Shown: positions 1 through 8,440 of the stretch, piece by piece
Position numbering within the stretch: the first letter of the stretch is position 1
How the letters are laid out: the number at the start of each line of letters is the position of its first letter
Assembly: GCA_019419505.1 (NCBI GenBank)
Contig: DXZS01000017.1
Location: 127,032 to 191,031 of the forward strand
Length of the DNA stretch: 64,000 nt
Source: Collinsella sp.
Lineage (GTDB): Bacteria; Actinomycetota; Coriobacteriia; Coriobacteriales; Coriobacteriaceae
Reading direction: 5' to 3'
The notes under the pieces: model-generated
The model's database searches: none
What the model saw: the letters and a program-made list of their open reading frames with translations, nothing else
What the model was told of the DNA's origin: nothing
Position numbers and translations under genes: made by a program

Positions 1-55
1 GAGGGTCTGACTACGAATCAGAACGTCATAGGTTCGAATCCTATACGCCGCACCA
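1..55 (+). tRNA. tRNA-Arg (anticodon ACG), 5' part outside window
   Basis: The window opens inside a tRNA. The anticodon stem TCTGA/TCAGA encloses the loop CTACGAA, giving anticodon ACG (arginine, CGN codons). The T arm GGTTCGAATCC and an acceptor strand ending in a genome-encoded CCA at 53-55 follow. The D arm and 5' acceptor strand lie upstream of the window. Confidence 0.93.
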
Positions 56-64
56 TTTGAGATT

Positions 65-94
65 AAAGCTCCCGGCAACGGGGGCTTTTCTTTT
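65..94 (+). terminator. Rho-independent terminator of tRNA-Arg
   Basis: A short GC-rich hairpin (AAAGC.CCCG / CGGG.GCTTTT) is followed by a T-rich tail about ten bases after the tRNA CCA end. Confidence 0.75.
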
Positions 95-217
95 ACGCCA
101 GCTTGAGTGCTTTCGTCCAAAGGGACGATTTCCTGTCGACTCGTGTAAGATTCCGAGTAGATGTCGCGACTTATTCGCGACCACTCCTTCTCAAGCGACC
201 GATCAGGGTGATATTTC

Positions 218-2659
218 GTGGCAGAGCGTCCGACATACAAGCTCAGGTTTCTCGATCCCAAGAAGCGCTTTCCGGCGATGCCCGAGCAGCCTGCGGGACG
301 CTCATATGGCGTGGTCTGGAAACTCTTTGGCGAGGATCGGCATGAATCTTGTTATGTCGTCGAATTTGTTGGCAAAAGTCATGTGTCGCTTTTGGGCTAC
401 GTAAGCGTTTCGGGTGAGGTGTACAAGGTGGACCGCCCCGTTAGCGAGGCTCCGCTGCCCAACGATCCCGACATGGAACTGGTCCTTGACGAGTCGGACT
501 CCGGTATTGGTGAGATTGTGGTTCGGGGAGCCAACGGCACGATGCGCGCGTGCGCGCGAACCGTCGGCTCTCCCGAAGGCCCCATGCGCGAGCAGTCCGA
601 CCACGAGACATGGAATTCGACCCGCTCCCTTCCTTACGGCGAGTTCATGGCATCGATGTTCCTGCGCTACGTGATATTCGCTGACTCCGAAAATGCCATT
701 GCGAGCACGGCGGACGCCGGCGGACTCGACGAGGGTATGCAAAATGTTATCGACAAGATCAAGCTCGTAAAGTTGCCCGAGCCGGTCGAGGTGTTTTTGG
801 GCTTTAACACGGCACCGCTCCCTGATGCTATCGAGACGCTGCTTTACCGCGTTGACCATGCCGAGAATCCGAGCGGTATCGAGCGCTATGCCGCTGCCCT
901 TATGAGTGAAATTGACTTGCCCCGCCTGCGCACCATCGCTGCCAAGTCCGAGATGAGCCTGGCTCGCATCGATCGCTCAAAGCTTTTCTATCTCAATTTT
1001 GATCGTAGTCTGCTGGAGCAGGACGAGATTGACACGCTGCTCGCCATCGAGTGCCGTCTCAACCGCCTCTCCGGCATCCTTGAGCGCATCGGGGCTGGAT
1101 TGGTCCCCGCGGCCTCGTCGCCGAGCCTTGAGGGCTGCGCGCTCTTTGATGCGTGGCATATCGCTAAGACGACCAACGATGTTCCCCGACTGCTCGATAC
1201 GGCCTCGAGCGATAACCCGTGGGGCGAACCGGGTACGGTGGCTTGCCAACCGGGCGGTGAGTGGGATGTGCGTACCCGCTTCGCGCGTATTGTCGAGGCG
1301 CTTAACGTGGTCACGCGGCTCGACTATACCTATCGGGCAAACGTTGCCGAGGGGATTATGCTCGTTCGGTTTGGGCAGTCTGTCGTTGATGCCATGCCGC
1401 AACGTGAATACGACGCTCAAGATGACGCCTGGCACGAGCTGGACGAGGACACGCGCACGATCTGGGCCGCGGAGCACGATGCGCGCGTGGCGCTCACGCT
1501 TGCGGCAGCGTGTTTTGCCGCGGGCACCTGCATCACGCGCTGCTATGTGCAGATTGCTGCTCCCGACAGTGAGCAGGGCGAGTGCGTTGTCGCAACGTAT
1601 TTCTTTGGGCGTGCGGCCTATCTGGCCGATTGCGTGCCTGTCGCCAAGGATCTTGAGAGTATGGACATGGACGATATGCCGTGCAAGCGTGTGCTTGAGG
1701 CGTATGAGTCAACCGCTCCGGAGACGATTGAGCCGGCGGAGGTTCATGCTCGTCCGCGTGATGACCATCGCATGCTGCCGCCGGCGCTGCGCGATCTGCT
1801 GCTTGCCGATACGGCTGACGAGCTGGAGGTCATGGAAGAGGACGACGACCCATACGTGGCCCGTGTTGTTGAATTGCGCGAGCAGGCAAAAGTCGACCGT
1901 ACAGGTGCTTTTGAAGGCTTTTCCCGTCTTGTTGAGGAGTTGGAGGCTAAGTGCGCCGTCGCCGAGCTTTTGGCGACAGGTCCGGTTCAAACGCAGTTTT
2001 GCGATAACCAGCTGGTGCGCATGGTGCTACCGGTGTTGGAAGAAGACCGCTCTGTGCGAATCCTTCGTGCGCCCGATGCGCTGTACTTTGCCCAGCACGA
2101 GATCTGCAGCTTTTACGCCGAGCAAGAGGACTTTGAACGAGCACTGCCCGAGGTGCGCCATCTTTACGATCTGGCGCGCTCGTCCATGCAGCCGCACTTT
2201 GCGCTCATCAACGTGCTTGCGCGTCTGGAGCGCTTTGACGAGATTATCGAGGTGGCGCGCCACGGCCTACGTATTGCCAGCGATCGTTCTGCAATCGGTT
2301 ATCTGTTCTATCGCTTGGCGTTTGCCTATTGGAACTGCGACCAGCTCGAGCTCGCGTTAGCGTGCTACCGTCTCGTGCCGCGCGGCGAGGAGTCGGGCAG
2401 CAACGCGCTGGAGGAAATGCAGGGCCTTATGAACGAGATGGGTGTTAATGAGCCGCCGACGTTTGAGGAGGCCGTCGAGACCATCCGTAAGGCTGGGCTC
2501 GAGTTGCCTCCCGTGCCCGCCGTGACCAATCAGCTTGCGGATGCCGCCGTGCAGCTGGTCGATAACGGCTTCTTTTTCCTGGCGCGCGTCTGTATTTTTC
2601 AAATGTGGCGCACCATGGGCAACGATGAACTCGGCTCCCTCAATCGCTCGCTGGGGTAG
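218..2659 (+). CDS. hypothetical protein with TPR-like C-terminal region
   Basis: This 813-residue protein has no family I recognise. Translation probably starts at the GTG at 218, with an AGGG-type ribosome-binding site just upstream. The N-terminal half is acidic, without signal peptide or membrane segments, so it is expected to be cytoplasmic. Residues of roughly 590-760 show paired amphipathic helices with alternating small and aromatic residues (for example HEICSFYAEQEDFERALPEV, then FALINVLARLERFDEIIEVA and YLFYRLAFAYWNCDQLELAL), which resemble tetratricopeptide repeats. These suggest a protein-protein interaction role. It stands alone between a tRNA-Arg and a tRNA-Ser, on the same strand as both, and has no operon partner. 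The unbroken frame and normal codon use support a real gene. Function is unknown. Confidence 0.85.
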   Translation: MAERPTYKLRFLDPKKRFPAMPEQPAGRSYGVVWKLFGEDRHESCYVVEFVGKSHVSLLGYVSVSGEVYKVDRPVSEAPLPNDPDMELVLDESDSGIGEIVVRGANGTMRACARTVGSPEGPMREQSDHETWNSTRSLPYGEFMASMFLRYVIFADSENAIASTADAGGLDEGMQNVIDKIKLVKLPEPVEVFLGFNTAPLPDAIETLLYRVDHAENPSGIERYAAALMSEIDLPRLRTIAAKSEMSLARIDRSKLFYLNFDRSLLEQDEIDTLLAIECRLNRLSGILERIGAGLVPAASSPSLEGCALFDAWHIAKTTNDVPRLLDTASSDNPWGEPGTVACQPGGEWDVRTRFARIVEALNVVTRLDYTYRANVAEGIMLVRFGQSVVDAMPQREYDAQDDAWHELDEDTRTIWAAEHDARVALTLAAACFAAGTCITRCYVQIAAPDSEQGECVVATYFFGRAAYLADCVPVAKDLESMDMDDMPCKRVLEAYESTAPETIEPAEVHARPRDDHRMLPPALRDLLLADTADELEVMEEDDDPYVARVVELREQAKVDRTGAFEGFSRLVEELEAKCAVAELLATGPVQTQFCDNQLVRMVLPVLEEDRSVRILRAPDALYFAQHEICSFYAEQEDFERALPEVRHLYDLARSSMQPHFALINVLARLERFDEIIEVARHGLRIASDRSAIGYLFYRLAFAYWNCDQLELALACYRLVPRGEESGSNALEEMQGLMNEMGVNEPPTFEEAVETIRKAGLELPPVPAVTNQLADAAVQLVDNGFFFLARVCIFQMWRTMGNDELGSLNRSLG

Positions 2660-2752
2660 GGGCGAAAGCTGCAAGGAGGAAAGGCCGCTGGGCAATTAGA
2701 AATTCCCCCTTGCTCAACTTCGGCTGTTTGGTTACTATAGAACGGCTGTTAC

Positions 2753-2843
2753 GGAGAGCTGACCGAGAGGCCGAAGGTGCTCGCCTGCTAAGCGAGTATG
2801 CCCCAAAAGGGCATCTGGGGTTCGAATCCCCAGCTCTCCGCCA
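2753..2843 (+). tRNA. tRNA-Ser (anticodon GCU)
   Basis: A complete class II tRNA. The acceptor strands GGAGAGC and GCTCTCC pair, the anticodon stem CTCGC/GCGAG holds the loop CTGCTAA (anticodon GCT), and a long variable arm (GCCCC..GGGGC type) precedes the T arm GGTTCGAATCC. Discriminator G at 2840 is followed by encoded CCA at 2841-2843. Confidence 0.96.
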
Positions 2844-2915
2844 GTACGAATTTGAAGAAGGGTCTCATTTGGGGCCCTTTTTATTATCAAGAATGGCGGC
2901 TGGGGATTCGAACCC
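2826..2915 (+). repeat. Direct repeat copy 1: 3' end of tRNA-Ser plus terminator
   Basis: From the T arm of tRNA-Ser onward about 90 bases are repeated almost exactly at 3016-3106. The repeat covers the last part of the tRNA, its CCA, the terminator hairpin and a reverse-oriented piece of T-arm-like sequence (GGGGATTCGAACCC at the end, the complement of a T arm). Confidence 0.88.
2858..2886 (+). terminator. Terminator after tRNA-Ser
   Basis: AAGGGTC pairs with GGCCCTT (one G-U pair) around a short loop and is followed by T5. A second copy of the same hairpin at 3048-3074 carries a C change that makes the stem stronger. Confidence 0.7.
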
Positions 2916-3015
2916 GAGAGGGCACGGGCGTTAAGCAAACGCGAAAGCGTTTGTAGCCCGTGGGCGAAAAGCCGCCAGGCTTTGAAGCCGGAGGGCATGC
3001 GCAGCATGCCCGGAC
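2916..3015. other. Structured spacer with two strong hairpins between tRNA-Ser repeats
   Basis: The 100 bases between the two repeat copies contain a long stem in which CACGGGC pairs with GCCCGTG and, inside it, CAAACGC pairs with GCGTTTG around a GAAA tetraloop. A second hairpin, GGGCATGC/GCATGCCC with a three-base loop, follows. No coding frame is convincing. The GNRA loop and nested pairing look like a folded RNA or a palindromic repeat. Nothing here identifies which. Confidence 0.6.
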
Positions 3016-3106
3016 ATCCCCAGCTCTCCGCCAGTATGAATTTGAAGAAGGGTCCCATTTGGGGCCCTTTTTTATTATCAAGAATGGCGGCTGGGGATTC
3101 GAGCCC
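3016..3106 (+). repeat. Direct repeat copy 2: orphan tRNA-Ser 3' end plus terminator
   Basis: Second copy of the 2826-2915 segment, with a few substitutions and one extra T in the terminator tail. It contains the 3' acceptor strand and CCA of tRNA-Ser but no 5' half, so it is a tRNA fragment and not a gene. Confidence 0.88.
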
Positions 3107-3108
3107 TC

Positions 3109-3143
3109 AAAAAAAGAGGCATCCTTTCGGATGCCTTCTTTCG
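3109..3143 (-). terminator. Terminator of the D-Ala-D-Ala carboxypeptidase gene
   Basis: On the minus strand GGCATCC-GAAA-GGATGCC is followed by a run of seven T, directly downstream of the stop codon at 3166. Confidence 0.85.
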
Positions 3144-3165
3144 GCGAGCGTATTGTTCTTCGACC

Positions 3166-4506
3166 TTACGCCTCGGGTGCTTTGGCTATGGTTTCGCTTT
3201 CTGCCGTAAGCGGGCGGTTGTCGATGCGACGGCCCAGGCGGTCGAGTTTTACAAGGAGCCACTCAATGGGATTCGGCCCCGAGCCTTCCTCGTCGGCAAC
3301 CAAATCCATGACGGCGATCTTGGTGCCGTCTTGCTTGAGCGTGACGCTGCCCACCTTGTCGCCCACATGTACCGTGCCCGAAAGGTCATCGTAGGTAACC
3401 TTTTCGGTCACCTCTCCAGCAAGCGAAAAGACGGTCGCCTGAGCTGAGGGGTCGGCGAGTGTGGCATCGATCGTCTTGTCCGTCCAGTCGGTCTGGCTAA
3501 TGCGCGCGATGAGTGGATTGCCGTTGGCGGTCTTTTCCTGCGTGTTGGCGATCGCAACCGTCACCTTGTGGCCGTAGTACCAGTTGGCAAGGGCGGCCGT
3601 GTCGGCAAAGCGCTGATCGGTGGTGCTGGAGTTCAAAACAACGGTGTAGGTCTCGTCGCCATCGCGGTTGTAGGCTCCCGTAAAGCAATAGCCGGCATCG
3701 TCGGTGGTGCCGGTCTTACCGCCGATATTGCCGTCCTGCCCCAGCAGCTCGTTGTGTGTATCCATGGAATGCGAATGGTCGGAACCGTCGGCGCCCGTAA
3801 CCTCAATCCAGGAATCATCGCTCGCCACGATTTCGCGGAACGTATCGCTCTTCATTGCCTCCTGCATCATCAGGGCTACATCGTGCGCGGTGGAGTGCAT
3901 GTCGCCGGCCCACTCATCAAAGTCCAGGCCGTGCGGATTCTCAAAAAGCGTTCCCGTGCAGCCGAGCTCTTGAGCGCGCTCGTTCATGGCCTTCACAAAC
4001 GTGGCCTCGGCATCTTTGGTCTTGGGATCGATCTTTTTGCCCACATGCTCGGCAAGCACGATGGCGGCGTCATTGCCCGAGGGAATCATCAGGCCGCGCA
4101 GGGCCTGTTTCACTGTGAGCTCGTCGCCTTCGAGCAGGCCGGCGGTCGAATTGCCCACGGTTGCCGCGGCGTTGCTCGCCGTGACCTTCTCGTCCATCTT
4201 GCAGTTCTCGATGGTCAGGATTGCGGTCATGACTTTGGTAATTGAGGCAATTTTGACCTGCTCGTCGGCACTGCGGGCGAAATAGACGGAACCGTCCTTG
4301 CTCATGACGATGGCGTTGGACGCATCGATATCGGGCAGATTCTCGGCCGTGATGCCGCGGGCGTCGGCGGTCTTGCCACAAACGATATCGGTCGTAAGTA
4401 CCTGGGCGTTGGCGACAGACGGCGCACCGGCGGCAAGGGCGACAGCGCAGACAATGCCGGCGGTCAGTTGCGCGGAGCGCTTTACAAGAGAACTAAGGGT
4501 CTTCAC
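3166..4506 (-). CDS. D-alanyl-D-alanine carboxypeptidase, peptidase S11 family
   Basis: A penicillin-binding-protein-5-like enzyme that removes the terminal D-Ala from peptidoglycan stem peptides outside the membrane. The three active-site motifs are present and correctly spaced: SITK (S88-K91), SGN (143-145) and KTG (264-266). Residues 1-35 form a signal peptide (KR, then a hydrophobic Ala/Val stretch ending ANA-Q). The frame is open upstream to 4746, but that part overlaps the divergent regulator. The GTG at 4506 directly precedes the signal peptide and gives 446 residues, close to the family norm, so I chose it; its ribosome-binding site is weak. No clear C-terminal anchor is seen beyond an amphipathic tail. 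Its divergence from a VanR/VanS-like pair suggests cell-wall-responsive control (inference). Confidence 0.9.
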   Translation of the reverse strand: MKTLSSLVKRSAQLTAGIVCAVALAAGAPSVANAQVLTTDIVCGKTADARGITAENLPDIDASNAIVMSKDGSVYFARSADEQVKIASITKVMTAILTIENCKMDEKVTASNAAATVGNSTAGLLEGDELTVKQALRGLMIPSGNDAAIVLAEHVGKKIDPKTKDAEATFVKAMNERAQELGCTGTLFENPHGLDFDEWAGDMHSTAHDVALMMQEAMKSDTFREIVASDDSWIEVTGADGSDHSHSMDTHNELLGQDGNIGGKTGTTDDAGYCFTGAYNRDGDETYTVVLNSSTTDQRFADTAALANWYYGHKVTVAIANTQEKTANGNPLIARISQTDWTDKTIDATLADPSAQATVFSLAGEVTEKVTYDDLSGTVHVGDKVGSVTLKQDGTKIAVMDLVADEEGSGPNPIEWLLVKLDRLGRRIDNRPLTAESETIAKAPEA

Positions 4507-4705
4507 AGATTTCGCTTTCGACGGGATGGTCTCTTCAGAGTTCAAAGTATATCGTTTACCGGCGCGGACAATCAGCGCGCGGGCGTGCGCGGCCCATGTC
4601 TGCGCCCGAACGGACACATAGGTGCTTAAGGTCGACTTAATCGCCCACGCTTGTTGTGTGTGGCGCGCGCCGCCTCGGGCATAATGGAGCGCGAGAGGAG
4701 CACGC

Positions 4706-5401
4706 ATGAACGAGCGCATTTTGGTGGTCGATGACGAGAAGGCCATCGCCGACCTAGTCGGTATCTACCTTACAAAAGAGGGCTTTGATGTTCAGATTGC
4801 CTATAGCGGAGCAGATGCTGCCAAGGCGATTTTGGAGCAGGAGTTCGATCTGGCGCTGCTGGACGTCATGCTGCCCGATATCGACGGCTTTGAGCTGCTG
4901 CGCACCATCCGCGCTAGCCATACCTATCCCGTTATTATGCTGACAGCGCGCGATGCCCAACAGGACAAGATCGAGGGCCTCTCGCTGGGCGCAGACGATT
5001 ACGTGGTCAAGCCGTTCCGTCCGCTGGAGCTCATTGCGCGCGTTCGTGCTCAGCTCCGTCGCTACACCAGATACGGTAGTCGCGCACAGGCGGTCGAGTC
5101 GCCGACCATCCAGCTCGACGGCCTCGAGATCAACCGCGACGCTCGTTGTGTGGCGGTGGACGGCGCACCGGTGCGCCTCACGCCCATCGAGTATTCCATC
5201 TTGCTGTATCTGGTCGAGCATCGTGGCAGCGTGGTGGCCGTGGGGGACCTGTTCCGCGCGGTGTGGAACGAGGACTTTATGCCCGGCTCCAACAATACGG
5301 TGATGGTGCACATCCGCCATCTGCGCGAAAAGATCGGCGACGATGCTCAAAAGCCGCGCTTTATCAAAAACGTCTGGGGCGTCGGCTACATAATCGAATA
5401 A
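4706..5401 (+). CDS. VanR-like response regulator, OmpR/PhoB family
   Basis: The N-terminal receiver domain has the acidic pair D9-D10, the phospho-acceptor D53 (LLDVMLPD) and conserved K102. The C-terminal half is a winged-helix DNA-binding domain ending in HIRHLREKIG..KNVWGVGYIIE. The stretch GADDYVVKPFRPLELIARV is very close to what I remember of VanR proteins, so it belongs to that branch rather than to generic PhoB. It is 231 residues with ATG after GAGAGGAG. The histidine kinase follows in the same direction, and the D,D-carboxypeptidase diverges from the same 200-base region. No vanHAX-type genes are present in the window, so a resistance role is not supported; sensing of cell-wall state is the likely job. 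Confidence 0.93.
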   Translation: MNERILVVDDEKAIADLVGIYLTKEGFDVQIAYSGADAAKAILEQEFDLALLDVMLPDIDGFELLRTIRASHTYPVIMLTARDAQQDKIEGLSLGADDYVVKPFRPLELIARVRAQLRRYTRYGSRAQAVESPTIQLDGLEINRDARCVAVDGAPVRLTPIEYSILLYLVEHRGSVVAVGDLFRAVWNEDFMPGSNNTVMVHIRHLREKIGDDAQKPRFIKNVWGVGYIIE

Positions 5402-5426
5402 CGCCTTTGGTGGTGGGGAAGTGGAT

Positions 5427-6665
5427 ATGACAAAAGACGATAGGCGGGTATTCGAGGTGCCCGATCGACTCTTTGAATACATAAGGGCGGTCGTCGACAA
5501 TCGCGCGCTTGCGACGGTGCTGCTCTTTTTGCTGAGTCTGCTACTCATTGGCATTGACAATATCGTTGGCATCCTGGCAGTTCTGCTTATTGGCTTCTTG
5601 CTGATCGATCGATTTGAAATCGTTCGCCGCTGCGTGGTAATCGGCGGTGCCGCGTGGACGATTGCGCTGGCGATCGGGGCCATGGCGCTTGGCGGTATTG
5701 GCGAGCCCGTGTTCTTTGACGCCGCCTTTGTATTCAACATGCTCGGCTTTGTGCTGGCGCTTGCCGTGTGCGTCCTGTTCTTTTGCGGACGCGCCCTGTA
5801 TTACCAGGGTTATGAGCAGGGCGAGCGGCATGCCGACCGCGTGATCGCCGCCCGTATTCAGGACCGTCTGATCGATAGCCCCGACACGTGGGATACCATC
5901 GACGGCGACTTTCTCGAGGTCGAGGGCGCGCTCAATCGGGCGCGCGATTGCGAGCGTAAGGTTCAACAGGCCCTGCGCGACGAATCGCATCGCAAAGATG
6001 ACCTGGTTACGTACCTGGCGCACGACCTGCGCACGCCGCTCGCCAGCGTGGTGGGCTATCTTTCGCTCCTGCAGGAGGCTCCCGATTTGCCGCTTGAGCA
6101 GCGTGCACGCTTTACGGGCGTGGCGCTCGACAAGGCCCATCGGCTCGACGCGCTCATCGAGGAGTTCTTTGACATCACGCGTTTCGATTTCCACGATATC
6201 GTGCTTACCCGCGCCTACGTCGATTTGGGGCTATTGCTGGCGCAGGTGGCCGACGAGTTCTATCCCATTCTCAACGAACAGCACAAGGAAGCCCAAGTTG
6301 ATATCTGCGAGGACCTGACGGTACTCGTGGACGGCGACAAGATGGCTCGCGTGTTCAACAACATCATGAAAAACGCCGTTGCCTATAGCTGTGAAGGCTC
6401 GACGATCACGATTGAGGCCAGGCGTTTGGGTGACGGTGGCGTACGCGTACGATTTGTAAACCAAGGCGATCCGATCCCTGAGCCAAAGCTCAAGGTGATC
6501 TTTGAGAAGTTCTATCGCCTGGATGCAGCGCGTGCGACCAATCGCGGCGGTGCTGGGCTGGGCCTCGCCATCGCCAAGGAGATTGTATGCGCGCATGGCG
6601 GTACCATCGCGTGCGAATCAACGCCCGAGCATACCGTCTTTACCATCGAGCTGCCCGCCGCGTAG
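5427..6665 (+). CDS. VanS-like sensor histidine kinase
   Basis: A membrane kinase partner of the preceding regulator. Three or four hydrophobic segments lie between residues 26 and 122, with short loops and no large extracellular sensor domain. The dimerisation/phosphotransfer helix carries H199 in LAHDLRTPLASVVGYLS. The ATPase domain has an N box (NNIMKNAVAYS), a modified G1 region, an F box (FEKFYRLD) and the G2 motif GGAGLGLAIAK. The phosphotransfer region strongly resembles VanS. I chose the ATG at 5427 because GGGGAAG lies six bases upstream; a GTG at 5421 in the same frame is possible. It is 20-odd bases from the regulator stop, so co-transcribed. The ligand cannot be told from sequence. 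Confidence 0.92.
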   Translation: MTKDDRRVFEVPDRLFEYIRAVVDNRALATVLLFLLSLLLIGIDNIVGILAVLLIGFLLIDRFEIVRRCVVIGGAAWTIALAIGAMALGGIGEPVFFDAAFVFNMLGFVLALAVCVLFFCGRALYYQGYEQGERHADRVIAARIQDRLIDSPDTWDTIDGDFLEVEGALNRARDCERKVQQALRDESHRKDDLVTYLAHDLRTPLASVVGYLSLLQEAPDLPLEQRARFTGVALDKAHRLDALIEEFFDITRFDFHDIVLTRAYVDLGLLLAQVADEFYPILNEQHKEAQVDICEDLTVLVDGDKMARVFNNIMKNAVAYSCEGSTITIEARRLGDGGVRVRFVNQGDPIPEPKLKVIFEKFYRLDAARATNRGGAGLGLAIAKEIVCAHGGTIACESTPEHTVFTIELPAA

Positions 6666-6768
6666 CGTAGGCGCCTTTACAAACACCTGACAATGCGCTC
6701 ACGTGCGTATGAGTCGCGATTTCTACTATCGATACTGCTGAATTGATATCGATGTGGAGGTATGCGGT

Positions 6769-7644
6769 ATGACGGCTGCTGCGGCTATAGGGCCCACGGA
6801 GCTCGAGGAGCTCATGGAGGCGCAAGCCGAGGCTGCGCACGAGCGCGAAGTCGGGGACGCGACTCGTCCCACGGCGCAGGATCTTGCCGCCTCGCCGACG
6901 CGCATCGACGTCAAGGGCCTCGACCTGTTCTATGGCGACCACCACGCGCTCAAGGACGTATCCATCAAGATTCGCGACAAGCAGATTACCTCGTTTATCG
7001 GTCCTTCGGGCTGCGGCAAATCAACGCTGCTGCGTTGCTTTAACCGCATGAACGACGGCATCAAGGACTGCCGCATCGAGGGTAAGATCGCGCTTGACGG
7101 CCAAGATATCCTGGGCGACTACGACATCTGCCGTCTGCGCCAGCGCGTAGGCATGGTGTTCCAGCGCCCCAACCCGTTTCCCATGAGCATCTACGACAAC
7201 GTCGCGTATGGTCCGCGCGGCATGGGCGTGCGCGACCGCGCCGTGCTGGATGAGCTGGTCGAGGACTCTCTTCGTCGCGCTGCGCTATGGGATGAGGTCA
7301 AGGACAAACTCAAAGAGTCGGGGCTGGGTCTTTCGGGCGGGCAGCAGCAGCGTCTGTGCATCGCCCGCGCGCTTGCCGTGCAGCCCGATATTCTGCTGAT
7401 GGACGAGCCCACGAGCGCTCTCGATCCCGTGTCGACGCTGGTGGTTGAGCAGCTGGCCTGCGAGCTCAAAGAGACCTGTACGCTCGTGGTCGTTACGCAC
7501 AATATGCAGCAGGCGGCGCGCATCTCCGACTCGGTCGCGTTTTTCTTGCTGGGTGAGTTGGTGGAGCACGCACCCACCGCTCAGCTCTTCAAAAATCCCA
7601 CCGACCCGCGCACGGCGGATTATTTAACGGGACGTTTTGGCTGA
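6769..7644 (+). CDS. pstB: Phosphate ABC transporter ATP-binding protein PstB
   Basis: ATPase of the high-affinity phosphate importer. Walker A is GPSGCGKST (78-86), the PstB-typical Q-loop region reads MVFQRPNPFPMSIYDNVAYG, the signature is LSGGQQQ and Walker B is ILLMDEPTSALDP. The ATG at 6769 follows a GGAGGT site, giving 291 residues; a GTG at 6754 is in frame but would consume the ribosome-binding site. PstB proteins are usually about 250 residues; here an acidic, Ala/Glu-rich extension of about 45 residues precedes the ABC domain. No pstS, pstC or pstA adjoins it, so it is separated from its permease, but it is followed by a PhoB/PhoR-like pair, which fits phosphate control. Confidence 0.94.
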   Translation: MTAAAAIGPTELEELMEAQAEAAHEREVGDATRPTAQDLAASPTRIDVKGLDLFYGDHHALKDVSIKIRDKQITSFIGPSGCGKSTLLRCFNRMNDGIKDCRIEGKIALDGQDILGDYDICRLRQRVGMVFQRPNPFPMSIYDNVAYGPRGMGVRDRAVLDELVEDSLRRAALWDEVKDKLKESGLGLSGGQQQRLCIARALAVQPDILLMDEPTSALDPVSTLVVEQLACELKETCTLVVVTHNMQQAARISDSVAFFLLGELVEHAPTAQLFKNPTDPRTADYLTGRFG

Positions 7645-7654
7645 TACCATCTAG

Positions 7655-7668
7655 TAAAGGTACCTTTA
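7655..7668. promoter_or_regulatory. Perfect 14-bp palindrome upstream of phoB-like gene
   Basis: TAAAGGTACCTTTA is fully self-complementary and lies in the 64-base gap between pstB and the response regulator. It may be an operator; it is too short to act as a terminator. No other copy was noticed. Confidence 0.35.
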
Positions 7669-7708
7669 GGGTTAAGATGCGGTCATGCCGGCCGCAAAGG
7701 GGTTCAAC

Positions 7709-8437
7709 ATGATCTATTACGTCGAGGACGATGACAACATCAGGGATTTGACGGTCTATGCACTGCGCAAGCAGGGAATCGAGGCCGAAGGCTTTTCGTG
7801 CGATGGCGAGTTTAAAGCTGCCGTGGCGCGACGGGTGCCCGATGCTGTGCTGCTCGATATCATGCTGCCCGACACCGATGGCTTGGCGATTATGCGTCGC
7901 CTGCGTGCCGATCGCCTGACGGCGACGGTGCCCATCATGATGCTTACCGCCAAGGACACCGAACTCGACAAGGTGATGGCGCTCGATGGCGGTGCCGACG
8001 ATTACCTGACTAAGCCGTTTTCGCTCATGGAGCTTGCGAGCCGTTGCCGCGCACTGCTGCGTCGCGGCGGCATGGTCAAGCAGGCGAGCGATGTGCTCAG
8101 CGTGGGCGATATCGTACTTTCGCCCAGCCACCGCGAAGTGACTGTTGCCGGTGAACCGCTCAAGCTCACGCTGCGCGAATTCGACCTGCTCGAGTACCTC
8201 ATGCGCAAACCTGGCGTGGTCTTTACCCGCGAGTCGCTGCTGCAGAGCGTATGGGGCTGGGACTTCGACGGCGGTTCGCGCACCGTCGACGTACATGTGC
8301 AGACGCTCCGCCAAAAGCTCGGCGAGCATGCGAGCGCCATAGAGACCGTGCGCGGCGTGGGCTATCGTCTGGCCGAGCCTTCGGCCGGTGATGGTGCCGA
8401 AGGTGACGACACCGCGTCCACTGCATCGGAGGAGTAA
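7709..8437 (+). CDS. PhoB-like response regulator, OmpR family
   Basis: Receiver domain with acidic EDD near residue 6, phospho-acceptor D50 (LLDIMLPDTDG) and the KPF motif (LTKPFSLMEL), then a winged-helix effector domain with RTVDVHVQTLRQKLG..ETVRGVGYRL. I chose ATG 7709 because AAGGGG lies six bases upstream; ATG 7685 in frame lacks a site. The 242-residue protein ends in an acidic Asp/Glu/Thr tail. The kinase gene starts three bases after the stop, so the two are translationally coupled. Position after pstB and the EFTANITHELKTPL type of its partner point to the phosphate-starvation PhoB/PhoR (or PhoP/PhoR) system; this is inference from family and context. Confidence 0.9.
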   Translation: MIYYVEDDDNIRDLTVYALRKQGIEAEGFSCDGEFKAAVARRVPDAVLLDIMLPDTDGLAIMRRLRADRLTATVPIMMLTAKDTELDKVMALDGGADDYLTKPFSLMELASRCRALLRRGGMVKQASDVLSVGDIVLSPSHREVTVAGEPLKLTLREFDLLEYLMRKPGVVFTRESLLQSVWGWDFDGGSRTVDVHVQTLRQKLGEHASAIETVRGVGYRLAEPSAGDGAEGDDTASTASEE

Positions 8438-8440
8438 CCC

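Noticed and set aside
3166..6665. Vancomycin resistance cluster
   Set aside because: The regulators resemble VanR/VanS, but no vanH, vanA or vanX homologue is present and the carboxypeptidase is of family S11, not VanY or VanX.
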